This document shows, in pieces, positions 28,601-38,600 of a DNA stretch of 51,892 bases (positions are counted from its first letter, which is position 1; each line of letters begins with the position of its first letter). The DNA lies in the NCBI RefSeq assembly GCF_000003605.2, contig NW_003124924.1:22100-73991 (forward strand). Direction: 5' to 3'. Position numbers and translations under genes: made by a program. The notes under the pieces were generated by a model. It did not search any database and was not told the DNA's origin. It worked only from the letters and a program-made list of their open reading frames with translations. This stretch comes from Saccoglossus kowalevskii. Lineage: Eukaryota; Hemichordata; Enteropneusta; Harrimaniidae.

Positions 28601-29154
28601 CCCACATCGAGCACGACACGGTGCACTGGGCCGCTTTCAAAGTGTCATATTTGTGTCCAACTTTAAAGGGCGGTAGTCGCCGCGCTGTGTATGTGCGACT
28701 TTTGTGTTGATAAACATTGATTTTCCCATAATCCAATGCGCTCTTCTAATGAAAATCACAAATACATGAGGTTCGACCTTTGATACCTTCTAAACACCTA
28801 ATAAAATACCTATTTAAAGCTTGGTAACGTCTCAGTTTGTACTTGTTGATCTATCTGCGCAACAGTTAAAGTCGCCATCTTTGTTTATATGAGACTCATA
28901 TATCTCGCGCATGTGTGGCGCGACGATTACCGCTCTTTAACACTTTCTGGTCTAAACTACTACGTAACTTCTAATTGTTGTACGGGGTATATACTACTAC
29001 GTCGATCGAGCAAGTTGTATCAGGTGTTAGTGTGGTTGTCATCGTACATGACAGGTAATGATCACATTTCTTCTACTTTCCAGATCACTCCAATCATGAA
29101 GAAGACAGAGAATCATCGAGAAGTCAAGAGCCGTCGGTTGAGAGTAACCTGTAA
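13857..29154 (+). CDS. Popeye domain-containing protein gene (POPDC-B), four coding exons
   Basis: Exons 13857-14428, 24363-24471, 27393-27687 and 29084-29154 join in frame (phases 2, 0, 1) to a 348-residue protein ending at TAA, close to the usual POPDC length. Residues 1-45 are an extracellular N terminus with NVT and NNS sequons. Three hydrophobic segments follow between VWLEPQHVLFQ and the FYNVWPV linker. The Popeye domain runs from there to about residue 270 and contains FLDSPEW (209-215), the family's hallmark cAMP phosphate-binding motif, then TWPRHQL and IGKDV. The tail is Ser/Glu-rich, as is common in POPDC proteins. Known family role: cAMP effector in the plasma membrane, linked to ion channels and membrane traffic in vertebrates. 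The start at 13857 has a strong context (A at -3, G at +4). An upstream in-frame ATG at 13845 would add four residues. It cannot be assigned to POPDC1, 2 or 3. Confidence 0.9.
17278..17400 (+). mobile_element. Partial MITE, GGTGGTGGTCGTC family
   Basis: Begins with TTAA followed by AGGGTGGTGGTCGTCGCGCC and continues with GGGACTTATAGCGACGTATAC and CATGAAATTCGAACAC, matching the copy at 5170-5275. The right terminal repeat is missing. The sequence breaks into unrelated DNA after GAACACTCGCC. Confidence 0.65.
18924..19218 (+). repeat. Imperfect tandem duplication, about 159-bp unit
   Basis: Two adjacent copies start at 18924 and 19083. Each contains ATCAACAAT, GGCAAT, CAGTTTATCCCGGGAATGT, CTATGTCTCA and ATCTTTAT, with scattered differences. 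Copy 2 ends near 19218. No coding role is evident. Confidence 0.8.
22240..22361. other. 50-base N gap flanked by an identical 36-base sequence
   Basis: Bases 22276-22325 are N. The 36 bases immediately before (22240-22275) and after (22326-22361) are identical. This is what a failed overlap between contig ends looks like, so the duplication is probably an assembly artefact and not biological. Confidence 0.85.
22377..22674 (+). repeat. Composite tetranucleotide microsatellite (AAAC, AAAT, AATG)
   Basis: About 300 bp ordered in blocks: AAAC units, then AAAT units, then AATG units, then AAAT units again. It abuts the assembly gap. Confidence 0.95.
23575..23660 (-). repeat. Dispersed repeat copy (inverted match near 36285)
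   Basis: ACATCCGGGCATTTTCACCG and the following AAAACAAAGGCC match the minus strand of 36285-36345. It is preceded by a G run. It is probably the edge of an interspersed element. Confidence 0.55.
24363..24471 (+). CDS. POPDC-B exon 2 (FLDSPEW exon)
   Basis: The acceptor follows a T-rich tract (TTTTTAG|A) and the donor is CTC|GTGAGT. It encodes MITTCEG, a stretch through HQVHATEFLDSPEW, and a variable loop ending AFL. DSPEW is the most conserved part of the cAMP-binding pocket in the Popeye family. At 109 bp it is too short for long-ORF searches. Confidence 0.9.
24472..27392 (+). other. POPDC-B intron 2
   Basis: About 2.9 kb of AT-rich non-coding DNA. The word CGCTCGATATATTGAAATTG at about 25097 recurs at about 18494, so a dispersed repeat has a copy here. 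No further exon was recognised. Confidence 0.6.
27393..27687 (+). CDS. POPDC-B exon 3
   Basis: The acceptor TTTTTTTAG|GTTTCA continues in phase 0, giving VSIRALSNCRFLTWPRHQL, the second strand of the Popeye nucleotide pocket. FLKAVLENVIGKDVSSKM follows, matching the family's 'vfxxlIGxDIxxKL' helix. The rest is a cytosolic, charged, Ser-rich tail. The donor is GCAG|GTATAC (phase 1). Confidence 0.9.
28663..28940. mobile_element. TTAA-flanked MITE (278 bp) in POPDC-B intron 3
   Basis: Left end TTAAAGGGCGGTAGTCGC. Right end on the minus strand TTAAAGAGCGGTAATCGTCG. Each is bounded by TTAA and the interior is non-coding. The termini resemble the GGTGGTGGTCGTC family at 5170 and 17278. It sits about 140 bp upstream of the acceptor of exon 4. 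Confidence 0.7.
29084..29154 (+). CDS. POPDC-B exon 4, C terminus and stop
   Basis: The acceptor CTACTTTCCAG|AT joins the single G left by exon 3 to make Asp. It then encodes HSNHEEDRESSRSQEPSVES and NL before TAA. Acidic Ser-rich tails of this type are usual for POPDC proteins. An ATTAAA at 29165 is a weak candidate polyadenylation signal. Confidence 0.8.
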
Positions 29155-29757
29155 ACTTGATGTCATTAAAATGTCAACGCTTGATCGAGTGATAAAATTC
29201 CTTTGTGCGTCGTATTATTGATTAATGATAATACGTTTGTTATCTTTAACTTCCACTTTAAGTGGTCCGCGGCCTAGAATCTATGCGGCGTTCTGCTCGC
29301 CATACGTCACTCCATTTACGCCTAACTACAATGCTGGCGATATCTCATTACGCATTCATATTCATGTCAAGACACGCGCCAGGGGAGATCGTCAGCGCCT
29401 AATATAGATATATTGTATTGCACAGTGAAATGCACGCGCGGGAATTCCCCACAATCATACGATCTCAATGTGATTTTTTTGTTATTCAACCAATCAAACT
29501 TGCTGTCGGGAGCTGGCCGCCATGAGATTTTACTAGCATCGTGCCTAGGCGATAGTAGAGTAACCTGGATTCTGTTAATAACAACTTTTGACTAGACACT
29601 TCCGGGCCAAATTTAATACACAGGTTATTTTATATATGACATTTTTTTTATATATTCTTGGGTGTAATAAGTGTGTTCGTTTTCAGTCTTTCTAAGTTAT
29701 GTTACTTATTGTGAGTACGATTATGATCCGTTTTCATTATAAATTGCGTACATATGT

Positions 29758-30316
29758 GTGAACCTGGAAATATTGTATTGTTTTGTTGTAGCGGTTTTAT
29801 CGTGCCGACCAACTGACATGTTCAGCGTTCCACTTCAATCACGTGATGAATGGGCGAGATTTGACTCGGACTATATTGAAATTGTAAGCAGTTTGAAAAT
29901 TGTTGCTCCGAAATTTAACAAAGTTAATGAGTTAAAAACAAAACTTCCCCTCCTGTTAAACTGTTTGCTTTTGATAGCCAGGAGGTTTATTTATATTTGC
30001 AGATGTCAGGGTAACAAACCAAAATTTGAGGAATTTAAAGACTTCGTGCAGAGGGTACAGAAAACTGAGTACTTGATTGCAAACAGAAAAGGTAAATTGG
30101 GAAAACATTTAAAAAAATGGGGAAAATTTATGAAAATTGTAGCAACGACCTAGCATATCAGCATGAATTCCTGAAAAATTGTAATATTTTTGTGAAGACT
30201 TTTTACTTGTTTGTTGTGCAATGTAATTTTTTGGTACACATACATTTAACTATGTAAAGTGCTTATGTAAATTGACTCAATAAAAATGTTTTAAATACAA
30301 AAAAAAAAAAAAAAAA
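29758..30316 (+). mobile_element. 5'-truncated LINE 3' end with open frame and poly-A tail
   Basis: An open frame to a stop at 30151-30153 reads like the extreme C terminus of some LINE ORF2 proteins. It has a WARF segment, hydrophobic LLLIARRFIYICRCQGNKPK, FEEFKDFVQ, then a basic RKGKLGKHLKKW ending. A 3' UTR with AATAAA at 30279 runs into an 18-base A run at 30299-30316. The tail and absence of upstream RT domains point to target-primed insertion with 5' truncation. The remaining frame has no disablement, suggesting a fairly recent insertion. An alternative is a retrocopied host 3' exon, since a weak acceptor-like TTGTTGTAG lies at the start. Confidence 0.6.
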
Positions 30317-31110
30317 GTTATGTATCAGCGCTAAGTAATATCATTGAAATTTGATTAACTTAATATACATATGAAATAGCAATGTTAGTATTTGCACAAT
30401 CAGATTTTATGATAGATCGAAATGCTCATAGTAAAGCAAGTCTATTTTTAGCAAGTGTTTCAGCTTTGTGATTCTGATTTTTTTTTGTAGATTTTGTCAG
30501 TTTTTTTTTTTTTTGCTGTCATATATTCATATGGTTGCCTAATTTAGCATGTAAATGTTAATCACCACGTCCGGTTATATTCTTTTAAATCTGATTTGTA
30601 AATTAAACTAGTTGACGATTGTCACTTTGTAACACTGATGGGTGTCGACTAATGAATCGAGAAGTATTCAGAGCAACCGGTGATTTTTTTCTTGAATGTG
30701 CTGACATTTCCCCCGCAAAATCGTGCATGCATTATTTTACTCTAGCTGTCAAGTTTTAAAATTATTTAAAAAAAAAATCTTTCACCTCGAGATTTCAAAT
30801 GGTCAACCCCTTTAATAAAAAAAAAAAAACATTTGCAGATAAGAAAATGCAGACACGCGAGTTATACATTCTTATCTTAAAAATAACCATTAAAGTTCTC
30901 CTCTAGCGCGATTGCAATCTGTCACGCTTTATTGCATTCCTGACACATTATAGTCTTTCGAAAATGTACGACTTATGGGATAGCTCTCCATATACGCTCG
31001 ATTTTTGTTACGTCACGTTAGGTAGTCAATTCGGACACCTTAGGATAACAATCTTGAATTGTGATCCGAAGCATACAGATGTACAATGTGTTGCTCTAGT
31101 GGATTATTTT
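30317..31110. other. Intergenic sequence with A/T homopolymers
   Basis: Contains several T10-A12 runs and no recognised gene or repeat with matches elsewhere in the window. Confidence 0.5.
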
Positions 31111-31276
31111 TTAAAGCGGGGGAGTCGTCACCAAAGCATGCGTCGGGTGGCCATAGCGTGTCATTGTTTACAAACAAGCGTCTACACATGAGCCTTTGCG
31201 TTTTTTTGCGAGTGTTGTTATCGTGGGTTGTGACTCAATTCCCGCGCGTGCGCAAGTGACGATCCTCCCGCTTTAA
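31111..31276. mobile_element. TTAA-flanked MITE, copy 2 (inverted)
   Basis: Runs from TTAAAGCGGGGGAGTCGTCA to CCTCCCGCTTTAA. The interior is the reverse complement of copies 1 and 3, including CTCAATTCCCGCGCG. TTAA borders are present on both sides. Confidence 0.85.
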
Positions 31277-31586
31277 TGAATCAGATAAAGTATTTCTCAT
31301 TAGCGGAACATATTCACAGTATTCACAGTATCAAGTACGTCACGTCACGAATATATAATATCGACACGAAGAACGTATGGAAAATTCAATGTGATAAAAA
31401 TTGGATGACGTATTCAAGTGTAGGCAGTTCGTTCGTCCAAGAATCCGAAATAGGCACTATATATAAACAGTGATTATAGAGTCCTGGATTTGTTTTTGAA
31501 ATTTAGCACCATGTTACTAAACGTGTAATTTAAGATATTTGACGTAGTTCAGATTCAGTATGGCCATTTATTTTCAATCCGTTAAC

Positions 31587-31754
31587 TTAAATCGGGAGGG
31601 TGGTCACTTGCGCACGCGCGGGAATTGAGTCCCAAGCGATCGATGATAACAATACACACCAAGAACGCAAAGGTTCATGAGTAGACGCTTGTTTGTAAAC
31701 AATGACACGCTATGGCCAACTGACGCATGCTCAGGTGACGACACCCCGCTTTAA
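31587..31754. mobile_element. TTAA-flanked MITE, copy 3
   Basis: Runs from TTAAATCGGGAGGGTGGTCA to GACACCCCGCTTTAA in the same orientation as copy 1. It lies only 310 bp from inverted copy 2, so the two could form a large stem in RNA or single-stranded DNA. Confidence 0.85.
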
Positions 31755-32469
31755 ATATGCGTCAAAACTAACTCGATGCCTGCCGCCCGTGTCATTATAC
31801 AAAAAAAAAAGAACTAATAACAAATTGATAAATATGTTCAGTATAATCTCTTATAGGTTGTATAAAATGAAGGTAACTGTGCGTACTACGTGTATACAAG
31901 TGTAAATAACCGTACATAACAAAAAACGATATCAAACGCCCGAACAGTAATCCTATCCAGAACCACAGGTGTTGAGGGACTGTGCCAGAACATAGTCACT
32001 CACTCAGCGCAGCAGACGCGTCGTGTGCTCTCTTCGAAAAATCACGTGACGGCCACTAGTAGCGTTAACGGATGCTTTTTCAGATGACTGCACCCTTTAC
32101 TCAAATTGTAGATACATTATAAAAGGTAGCGAGCTTTGTTATTTTTTTTAATTACATTATTCATCTGTTACCGAGCCGAGGTAAAGCAATGTTTGGATAA
32201 AAAATACGGTTAATGTAAAATAAATGCATTCCATCAATCCGAGTGTCGGCTTTCAAACAATGAAATTTGATTCGGAACTGCTTAGTCTCTCATTTTAGGC
32301 TAAATAAAAATATCTAGGTTAGTTTGTCATCTTGGTGCGAAATTTGCGTCAATATCATGTTAGCGCACACAATCGAAATATTTAATGGATATAATATTGT
32401 GGATTTTGCGTTGCATGGATATTCAGTTGTTTTGCATTCACTGGTTTGTAAATAAAACGATTAATTCGT

Positions 32470-32600
32470 TTAGTGTTACCCGGATGCGCCGCGGTGGAGA
32501 ATATTTTTGAACCAACTCGATGTCTGCCACCATGGTCGGCAGGCAACCCCACTCCTTCGGGACTTGACTACCATTAGATCACGCCCTACCAAATGATGGC
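32470..32600 (-). mobile_element. Possible tRNA-derived SINE
   Basis: On the minus strand a box-A-like TGATCTAATGG (around 32582-32571) is followed about 65 bases later by a box-B-like GGTTCAAAAAT. This resembles an RNA polymerase III internal promoter. The spacing is long, as in a tRNA with a long variable arm. No poly-A or second copy was found in the window, so this is tentative. Confidence 0.3.
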
Positions 32601-32879
32601 ATGTAACACTAGTTCTGATTGTCCTGTTATTGATATTTTCATGTTTGACACATTGTACCAATCTCCCATAGTCTTACTCCCGCAAACGGTGGTCAATATT
32701 GGGGAGGCATGGTTCGTGACAGGGCGCCCTCAACGTATTTATTTATTTATACGTAAAGACAGTATACTAGAATAAAACAATGCTCTTCAACTACGAAGTA
32801 ATACGAAGCAGTTGTTGATGAGGGATTTTCTATATTCTGGATGACGAACGACTACACAGCCAACTAAACACAGTCTAAT

Positions 32880-33023
32880 ATTACCTCCAAGCACGACACA
32901 TAGTCTACGCCATTTGCACAAAGAGTATCATCGCTGGAGGGCGCACCTCAAAGAGGTGTATCACGATATGGCAGACGATAGCGGCGAGCAAGACGAAGAT
33001 GAACCTCAGACCTCTAAAGGTTG
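32880..33023 (+). other. Short acidic reading frame of unknown nature
   Basis: A frame ending at TGA (33021-33023) reads HLHKEYHRWRAHLKEVYHDM then ADDSGEQDEDEPQTSKG. The ordered basic-amphipathic then acidic composition looks more protein-like than the surrounding frames. No ATG starts it near a plausible exon, and it could be a terminal exon or a transposon fragment. I do not recognise a family. Confidence 0.25.
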
Positions 33024-35476
33024 AACATAATCGTATCAAATGCGTCATGATATTCCTGCCAGTCTAATGATATTATTGACACATAGACTGGCTAGCGAAA
33101 ATAAAACAGTCTCTATCAGCACGTGTCATGGTATGACAAATACTAGTACTTGTGAGCAAAGTGCACTATTCGATGACGTTCACGCTCAAGTTGTTCGCGC
33201 TATTTGGCAGCGTATAAATTATTAACACGTATATAGGTGATCCATTTCACTATAACCCCCCCCCCCCACAGTTAAATGCATTCAAATCTGTAACTTTTTC
33301 ATTTCTTTCTTCTAACATTTATTTGTTATACATTGTATGTTATCAGTTCCGGGAGAATCCTTATATACGTGGCGGTGCGTTTAATGAGACAATATTCGCC
33401 GTAATTAAACACTTATAAGAACCATTATCTCCGTCATACTCGTAAATTATACAGGATATTGGGACATAATAAGTCGGGTACATCTATGGCACCGATATCA
33501 TGTCATATCTTAAATCAAGTAGGCGGGAGACATAGGCTGAAAAAAAAACCACTACACAAATGATGCGATACTTTTTGTTGGCCTGAAATATATTTTAAAA
33601 ATCTGCGTTTTAAAGTGTAAAAAATGCAATTTTACGTGGAAAATAGCGATTTTTGAACATATGAAGTTTCACAAAATACGTCACTGTAACACAAAAAGAA
33701 TGCTATTTCATCGTGCCATGGGAAATAGCTCAATGATTTTACATAATTAATCATTAAACATTGTCATGTGATTTATGACAAATTTCCCCCAAAATTATGA
33801 CCTTAATTTGTTGATGCAATCGTTTTACCAGTACGCATGCGCAGACGAACTAATACCTTGAAGATGATGACTCGCGATAAATTTACACAGATTCTAAGTA
33901 CGCGCCCATAAAAGTAAAATAGTCAGCTAGATGCAGATATAAATGTGTTCTTAAATTGTTTTATGCCTGACTGTGATTTATCAATTATTTAAAGTACATG
34001 CAAATATGCAAATTCAATCACCATAACAGTACTGGTTGTCAATTTCGACCACTGTATGTTCCATTTTGATAGAGCTTCTAAAACCTCTTAGAATAGTTAG
34101 ATATAGCTAAGGATATAAAAAGTCCATCTTGATTTTTAGTATTTGCAAAAAAATATCTACTCTTCAGTGACACCTTATTACCACGTATGTTACATCCGGG
34201 CACTTGGCTTGGCTTTTATTTATAAAAATAAAATAAAAATCAGTCAACAGGGATTGTTTTTGATTCAAATGTCCTACCTATACCAGCCAAAATTAACCGA
34301 GAATGTTACAGAAGGTGTATGGAAACAGGACGTCTTGAGATGTTTACAAGTCTGACAATACGGTCCGGGCACAGAGGGTGTTTACGATCATGTATTCATT
34401 TCCCATACCCAACTTCATGTCCCTCTACACGCATTTCTGAGAGAGAGCATTATGTTAGTCTGGCTGACAACACATATCCCTGCATATTTAATTGTTTAGT
34501 AATTTGTTACCATTCCGAGTGTGTGTTTTAAATTATTGTTTTCACGTCAGCCGTATTTAAAAAAAATTTTAAATGAAAAAGTAGTCGAAACTTGAACTGT
34601 GCCATAAAGCAGTCAGGCACCACGTGATCTCTCACCTGCCCTGGTCAATAACCAAATGTTTACCCACTCTTGATTGGAAGACAAATCACAACTGCTCTGT
34701 AGAGCCAGCTTGGCCAATCAATTGGCTTACATCTGACAAAAACAATTCAATCTGGTGGTGTGTGGTGAATAACCATTGCCAAGTAGCTCATTGCGTGGTG
34801 GGTATTCGGACGTGACCGACCTCAGAGCGGTTTCTTTTCATTTGTTTAATTTCGTTTCGCTCCGTTCTACATTTTACTTAGCGGTAGTTTCAGGTAAGAT
34901 ATCAAGGCATTGTTAAACTACTGATGCACGACGTTGTACATTACACAGGAAAGATTCACATATTATAATATCCCGAATGTAGCCGGCATCGTCGTGATAA
35001 GTCTACATACAAATTCTTGTAAATACACTTGCCGGATAAGGAGTCATTATCATAATTCATTAATTATATGCCAATTTTCTTTAAGTATTTATTTGTCACA
35101 AACTCGAATAGTTTTCTAAAGTTGATCCGTATTCTATGGCGTTTCGGAGCTCCACACAGACCCTACGCAACCCTGAATGCACGCGGCTTTAGGATGCATC
35201 ATCAGCGTCCACCTGGTACAAGTTCTGAGTACCTGTGAGAAAACCAGAGTTTAACGATGCAATGTTTAACAATTATGTTTAGCTGTTAAGGGGGGGGGGA
35301 TAAAAACAAATCCGGAAAGGAGACTGATTCATTGAGGTTTTGTGTTCGCACGTGTGAGGTGGGGCGGCACAGCAGAGGCAGACGTGTGAATATTGGGCAA
35401 TGTTATTGCATCTCCAGCATAATCATTGACTTGTTTAGTTTGAACAGGTCCGAGGTAACCGAAATCTCCCACCACA
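33024..35476. other. Intergenic region upstream of the EAR-like gene
   Basis: AT-rich with C and G homopolymers (about 33257 and 35290). No gene was recognised. The last few hundred bases should include the promoter and 5' UTR of the gene starting at 35477, but no TATA or initiator element is convincing. Confidence 0.45.
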
Positions 35477-35612
35477 ATGTGGACCACGAAGAGGCACGTT
35501 ACTTTGCTTGTCGTGGTAATATTATTTATAAATTGTAATGGTTTTAGTCTGGATTTCACTGATATCATGGACTCTGCGATGTCGTACATACGTACAGAGG
35601 AACGCAATGCTG
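35477..35612 (+). CDS. EAR-like gene exon 1, signal peptide
   Basis: The ATG at 35477 (CACAATGTGG) begins MWTTKRHVTLLVVVILF, a basic then hydrophobic signal peptide with likely cleavage after about residue 22. The donor is GCTG|GTAAGT, phase 1. Confidence 0.8.
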
Positions 35613-38600
35613 GTAAGTTTAAACTACGAGCCTTTAGAAATGTTACTCCTATTTGTTCACCAATTATATTTGACTCACGATTATGAATTTATGTAAATAT
35701 GCATCTCTTGTCGATCAACTACTAGCGCTGTATTTGGAATTCGTATTGTATGCCTTGACACTAGGGGGCGCTTTGAAACGTTTGGCCTGATCATCCGTGA
35801 CAATTATCCCATATTATATTGACAATTATCCAAGCTTCCTCTATCTATTACGCCTTTTTAAATGGCATACGTCTACACCAATTTCTTTGCAATATTGTTT
35901 TCAACACTGCACACACAATACTGTATTTAAAGCCATCTGTCCTTCATTACTTTGTCGCTGGAAATTATGAGGGCAGAGCTATGTCACAGAACGTTGAACA
36001 TTACTAAGATGTGTACAAAGTATTTCAATGGGGTCTAACACTAGTCGAAAGGCTGGCGAAGACTGCTAAAGTCTGGGAAACTGCACAAACTCTACGTTGA
36101 AGTAATCCCGAGCAACCAAATGTGTACATATTGCACATGTAACGGATAATCTTGTTGCACTGTTCAGGCGAGTCTCAACTATCCCAAAGCAGGGTTCTCC
36201 CCAGGGCTTTTTAGCGCCGAGGTCCGCGGCACTATACCTGTGAATCTCGGCGCTTCACTTGGGACCTCGGACTTTGAAAGTACAGTTTTCGGCCTTTGTT
36301 TTCAGTGATGGTTGTCGGCGGTGAAAATGCCCGGATGTCTGCCGCAAAGAACAGAACTTTCCACACAATCACTTGAACGTAAACTGATAATAATTAAACT
36401 AAGCAAAAATGGGAGATAAAACATTGATATTCATTTGCATGTCATAGGTGTGTACATGTTTATGCAAGAAGCAAATAATGAACCTGAGATTTGTTTATAT
36501 TAATCAGTCAATGTGGATGAAATAATGGCACGATTCAAGAAGTCTGTGGATGATCTAGTTGATGAACATCTAAATGCATTTCAAGAAGCATATAAAATTC
36601 CACAGACAAGAAGCAAAAGAGAACTGCCAGAGGAATTGGATGTCATTAATGATGGTATGTATATAAAAGTTTATTTAATTTGAAAAATATTCTGAATCGT
36701 TGTCACTAAAATGGGTCAGTGGTATTTTTAAAACACTTGGCAACTGTCGGCTGTGAATAACCAAATTAATTTTTGGACTGCATTTGCAGTTATAGTTGCA
36801 TTTGTCAACACTGAATTGTTGGTTCAGTTCAAAAGTCCTTGCACAGTAAATCATGGGAAGTAAATCAGTGAGCAGTAAAAGCGGCCAAGTGGAGGAAACA
36901 AATCTTGTGAAGATACTGTTTGGTTGGGGGAATTAGAAATGAAGACGAGGGGGTCCTCAAATGAGATTTATAACTAAAACTTGTATTGGTGAATGGATGA
37001 ATCTATCGGTACACATTTGTGTTTTCACAAAAATGTGTCTAGTCACTAAACAAACAACTGTTTTGGCATTTTTAGATGGTGACTTAGTTTGTTTAAATTG
37101 TGATCAAAGACAATTTAGATTTGTAACTTTACGTCACTGCTACTGCATTGATGCATGTAATTATATTTGCACATTTCATAAATTATGGAGAATGTCTTAA
37201 TTCCAATGATCACCAGATTCCCTAGTCCCACTGCTTAATGTCAAATTAACTAAAATACTGTATAATGTGTTTATAATTTGGATAAATTTCATGCCAAAAA
37301 GCCTTCTTAAAAAGAACCCACTCAATCACGAGTCAATGTACGGCTGACCTCTATGCATGACCATTCGTATGGAAAATAATATCAACTTGAGGGTGCTTTC
37401 CCATCAACCCCAAGCAAGATTTTGAAAATGTAAGCACAATTGTGTTCCTCTAAATACTGATAAAATTTTCCCAAGTCCATATGGTAGTCTCTGCCATGGA
37501 AAGCATGGGCATCAAATGAGATCTCTTCAAAACCTTTGAAAAATCTGAAATCTTCTAGTGTCTTTGACTTTCCATCCACGATCAATGGAAAGTCTTCTCT
37601 ATGTTTACAACTGATTTTCTTCCATGTCCAGCGTCTAATTTTGTGCCACAGTTCCTCACAGATTTCCTTATAGCCTTCAACGCATATTATACCTGGTTTG
37701 CCAGGGAGACAAAATCCTGTAAGCGACATCTCGGCTGTCATGTCAAGTATGTCTCTACGTTTAAATTTACTTCGTATGTGATGACTTTGTATCCAAAGGC
37801 GTGTGAAAGTGGCATCTTTCACTTCTGGGCATGCTACAGATTTGGGCATATTCTGTTCATTTCCATCAATGTACTTGTAGCTATTATCCTGAAGCCACTG
37901 AACAGCCTCACCAATGCACATGTCGCCTCTTTCTTGTTCAGATATACAAATGGACAGGTCTTCATTGATTTGTTTCTGCTGTTGTCGAGACAAAAGCTGG
38001 CATCGTACAAACACTTCTGGTTCCACTTTAGGATACTGATGTGGTAGACTACATAGCAATTCAAACTGAACTGCTGGTTGTGTGACCTAGAACGAGAATT
38101 ATATTAATGTTCAAAAAATTAACTATCCTAAGGGATGACGTCAAAAGATTGATGTCGGATAAAAAACTTAATTCTTTTAGTTCCTCCCCCCCCCCCCACT
38201 GAAACTTAATTGATAAATATTGATCATGGCATCAGACTACATTAACCATTGAATACAAATTGATAATCGGACAGTAGTATGGCGTAGCAGTTGGTTGTAA
38301 TAATGAAGCGGAATATACGCAAACTACTTTTCAGGGTTTTGCGCATGCTCTAGGTCCATGACCAGAAATTGACCACATTTGACGCAAATATTTACACTCT
38401 GACCAAACCATTTTCTTGCTTGGATGTTTTTTTTTCATTTTGTTTTTGTCTATGATTGGATAGAAAAAAAAACGAACTACAAATACTCCAACGTTTTTTT
38501 GACTTCATTAAAAAATAAAATCGTTTTTGTAGGATGAAAACTTTTTGAGGTCAAACCCCCCCCACCCCTAAACTAAAGCAAACAAGTTTTTTATCCGACA

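Noticed and set aside
37601-38047. 148-codon plus-strand frame
   Set aside because: It is the antisense shadow of RWDD2-like exon 2, which has clear homology.
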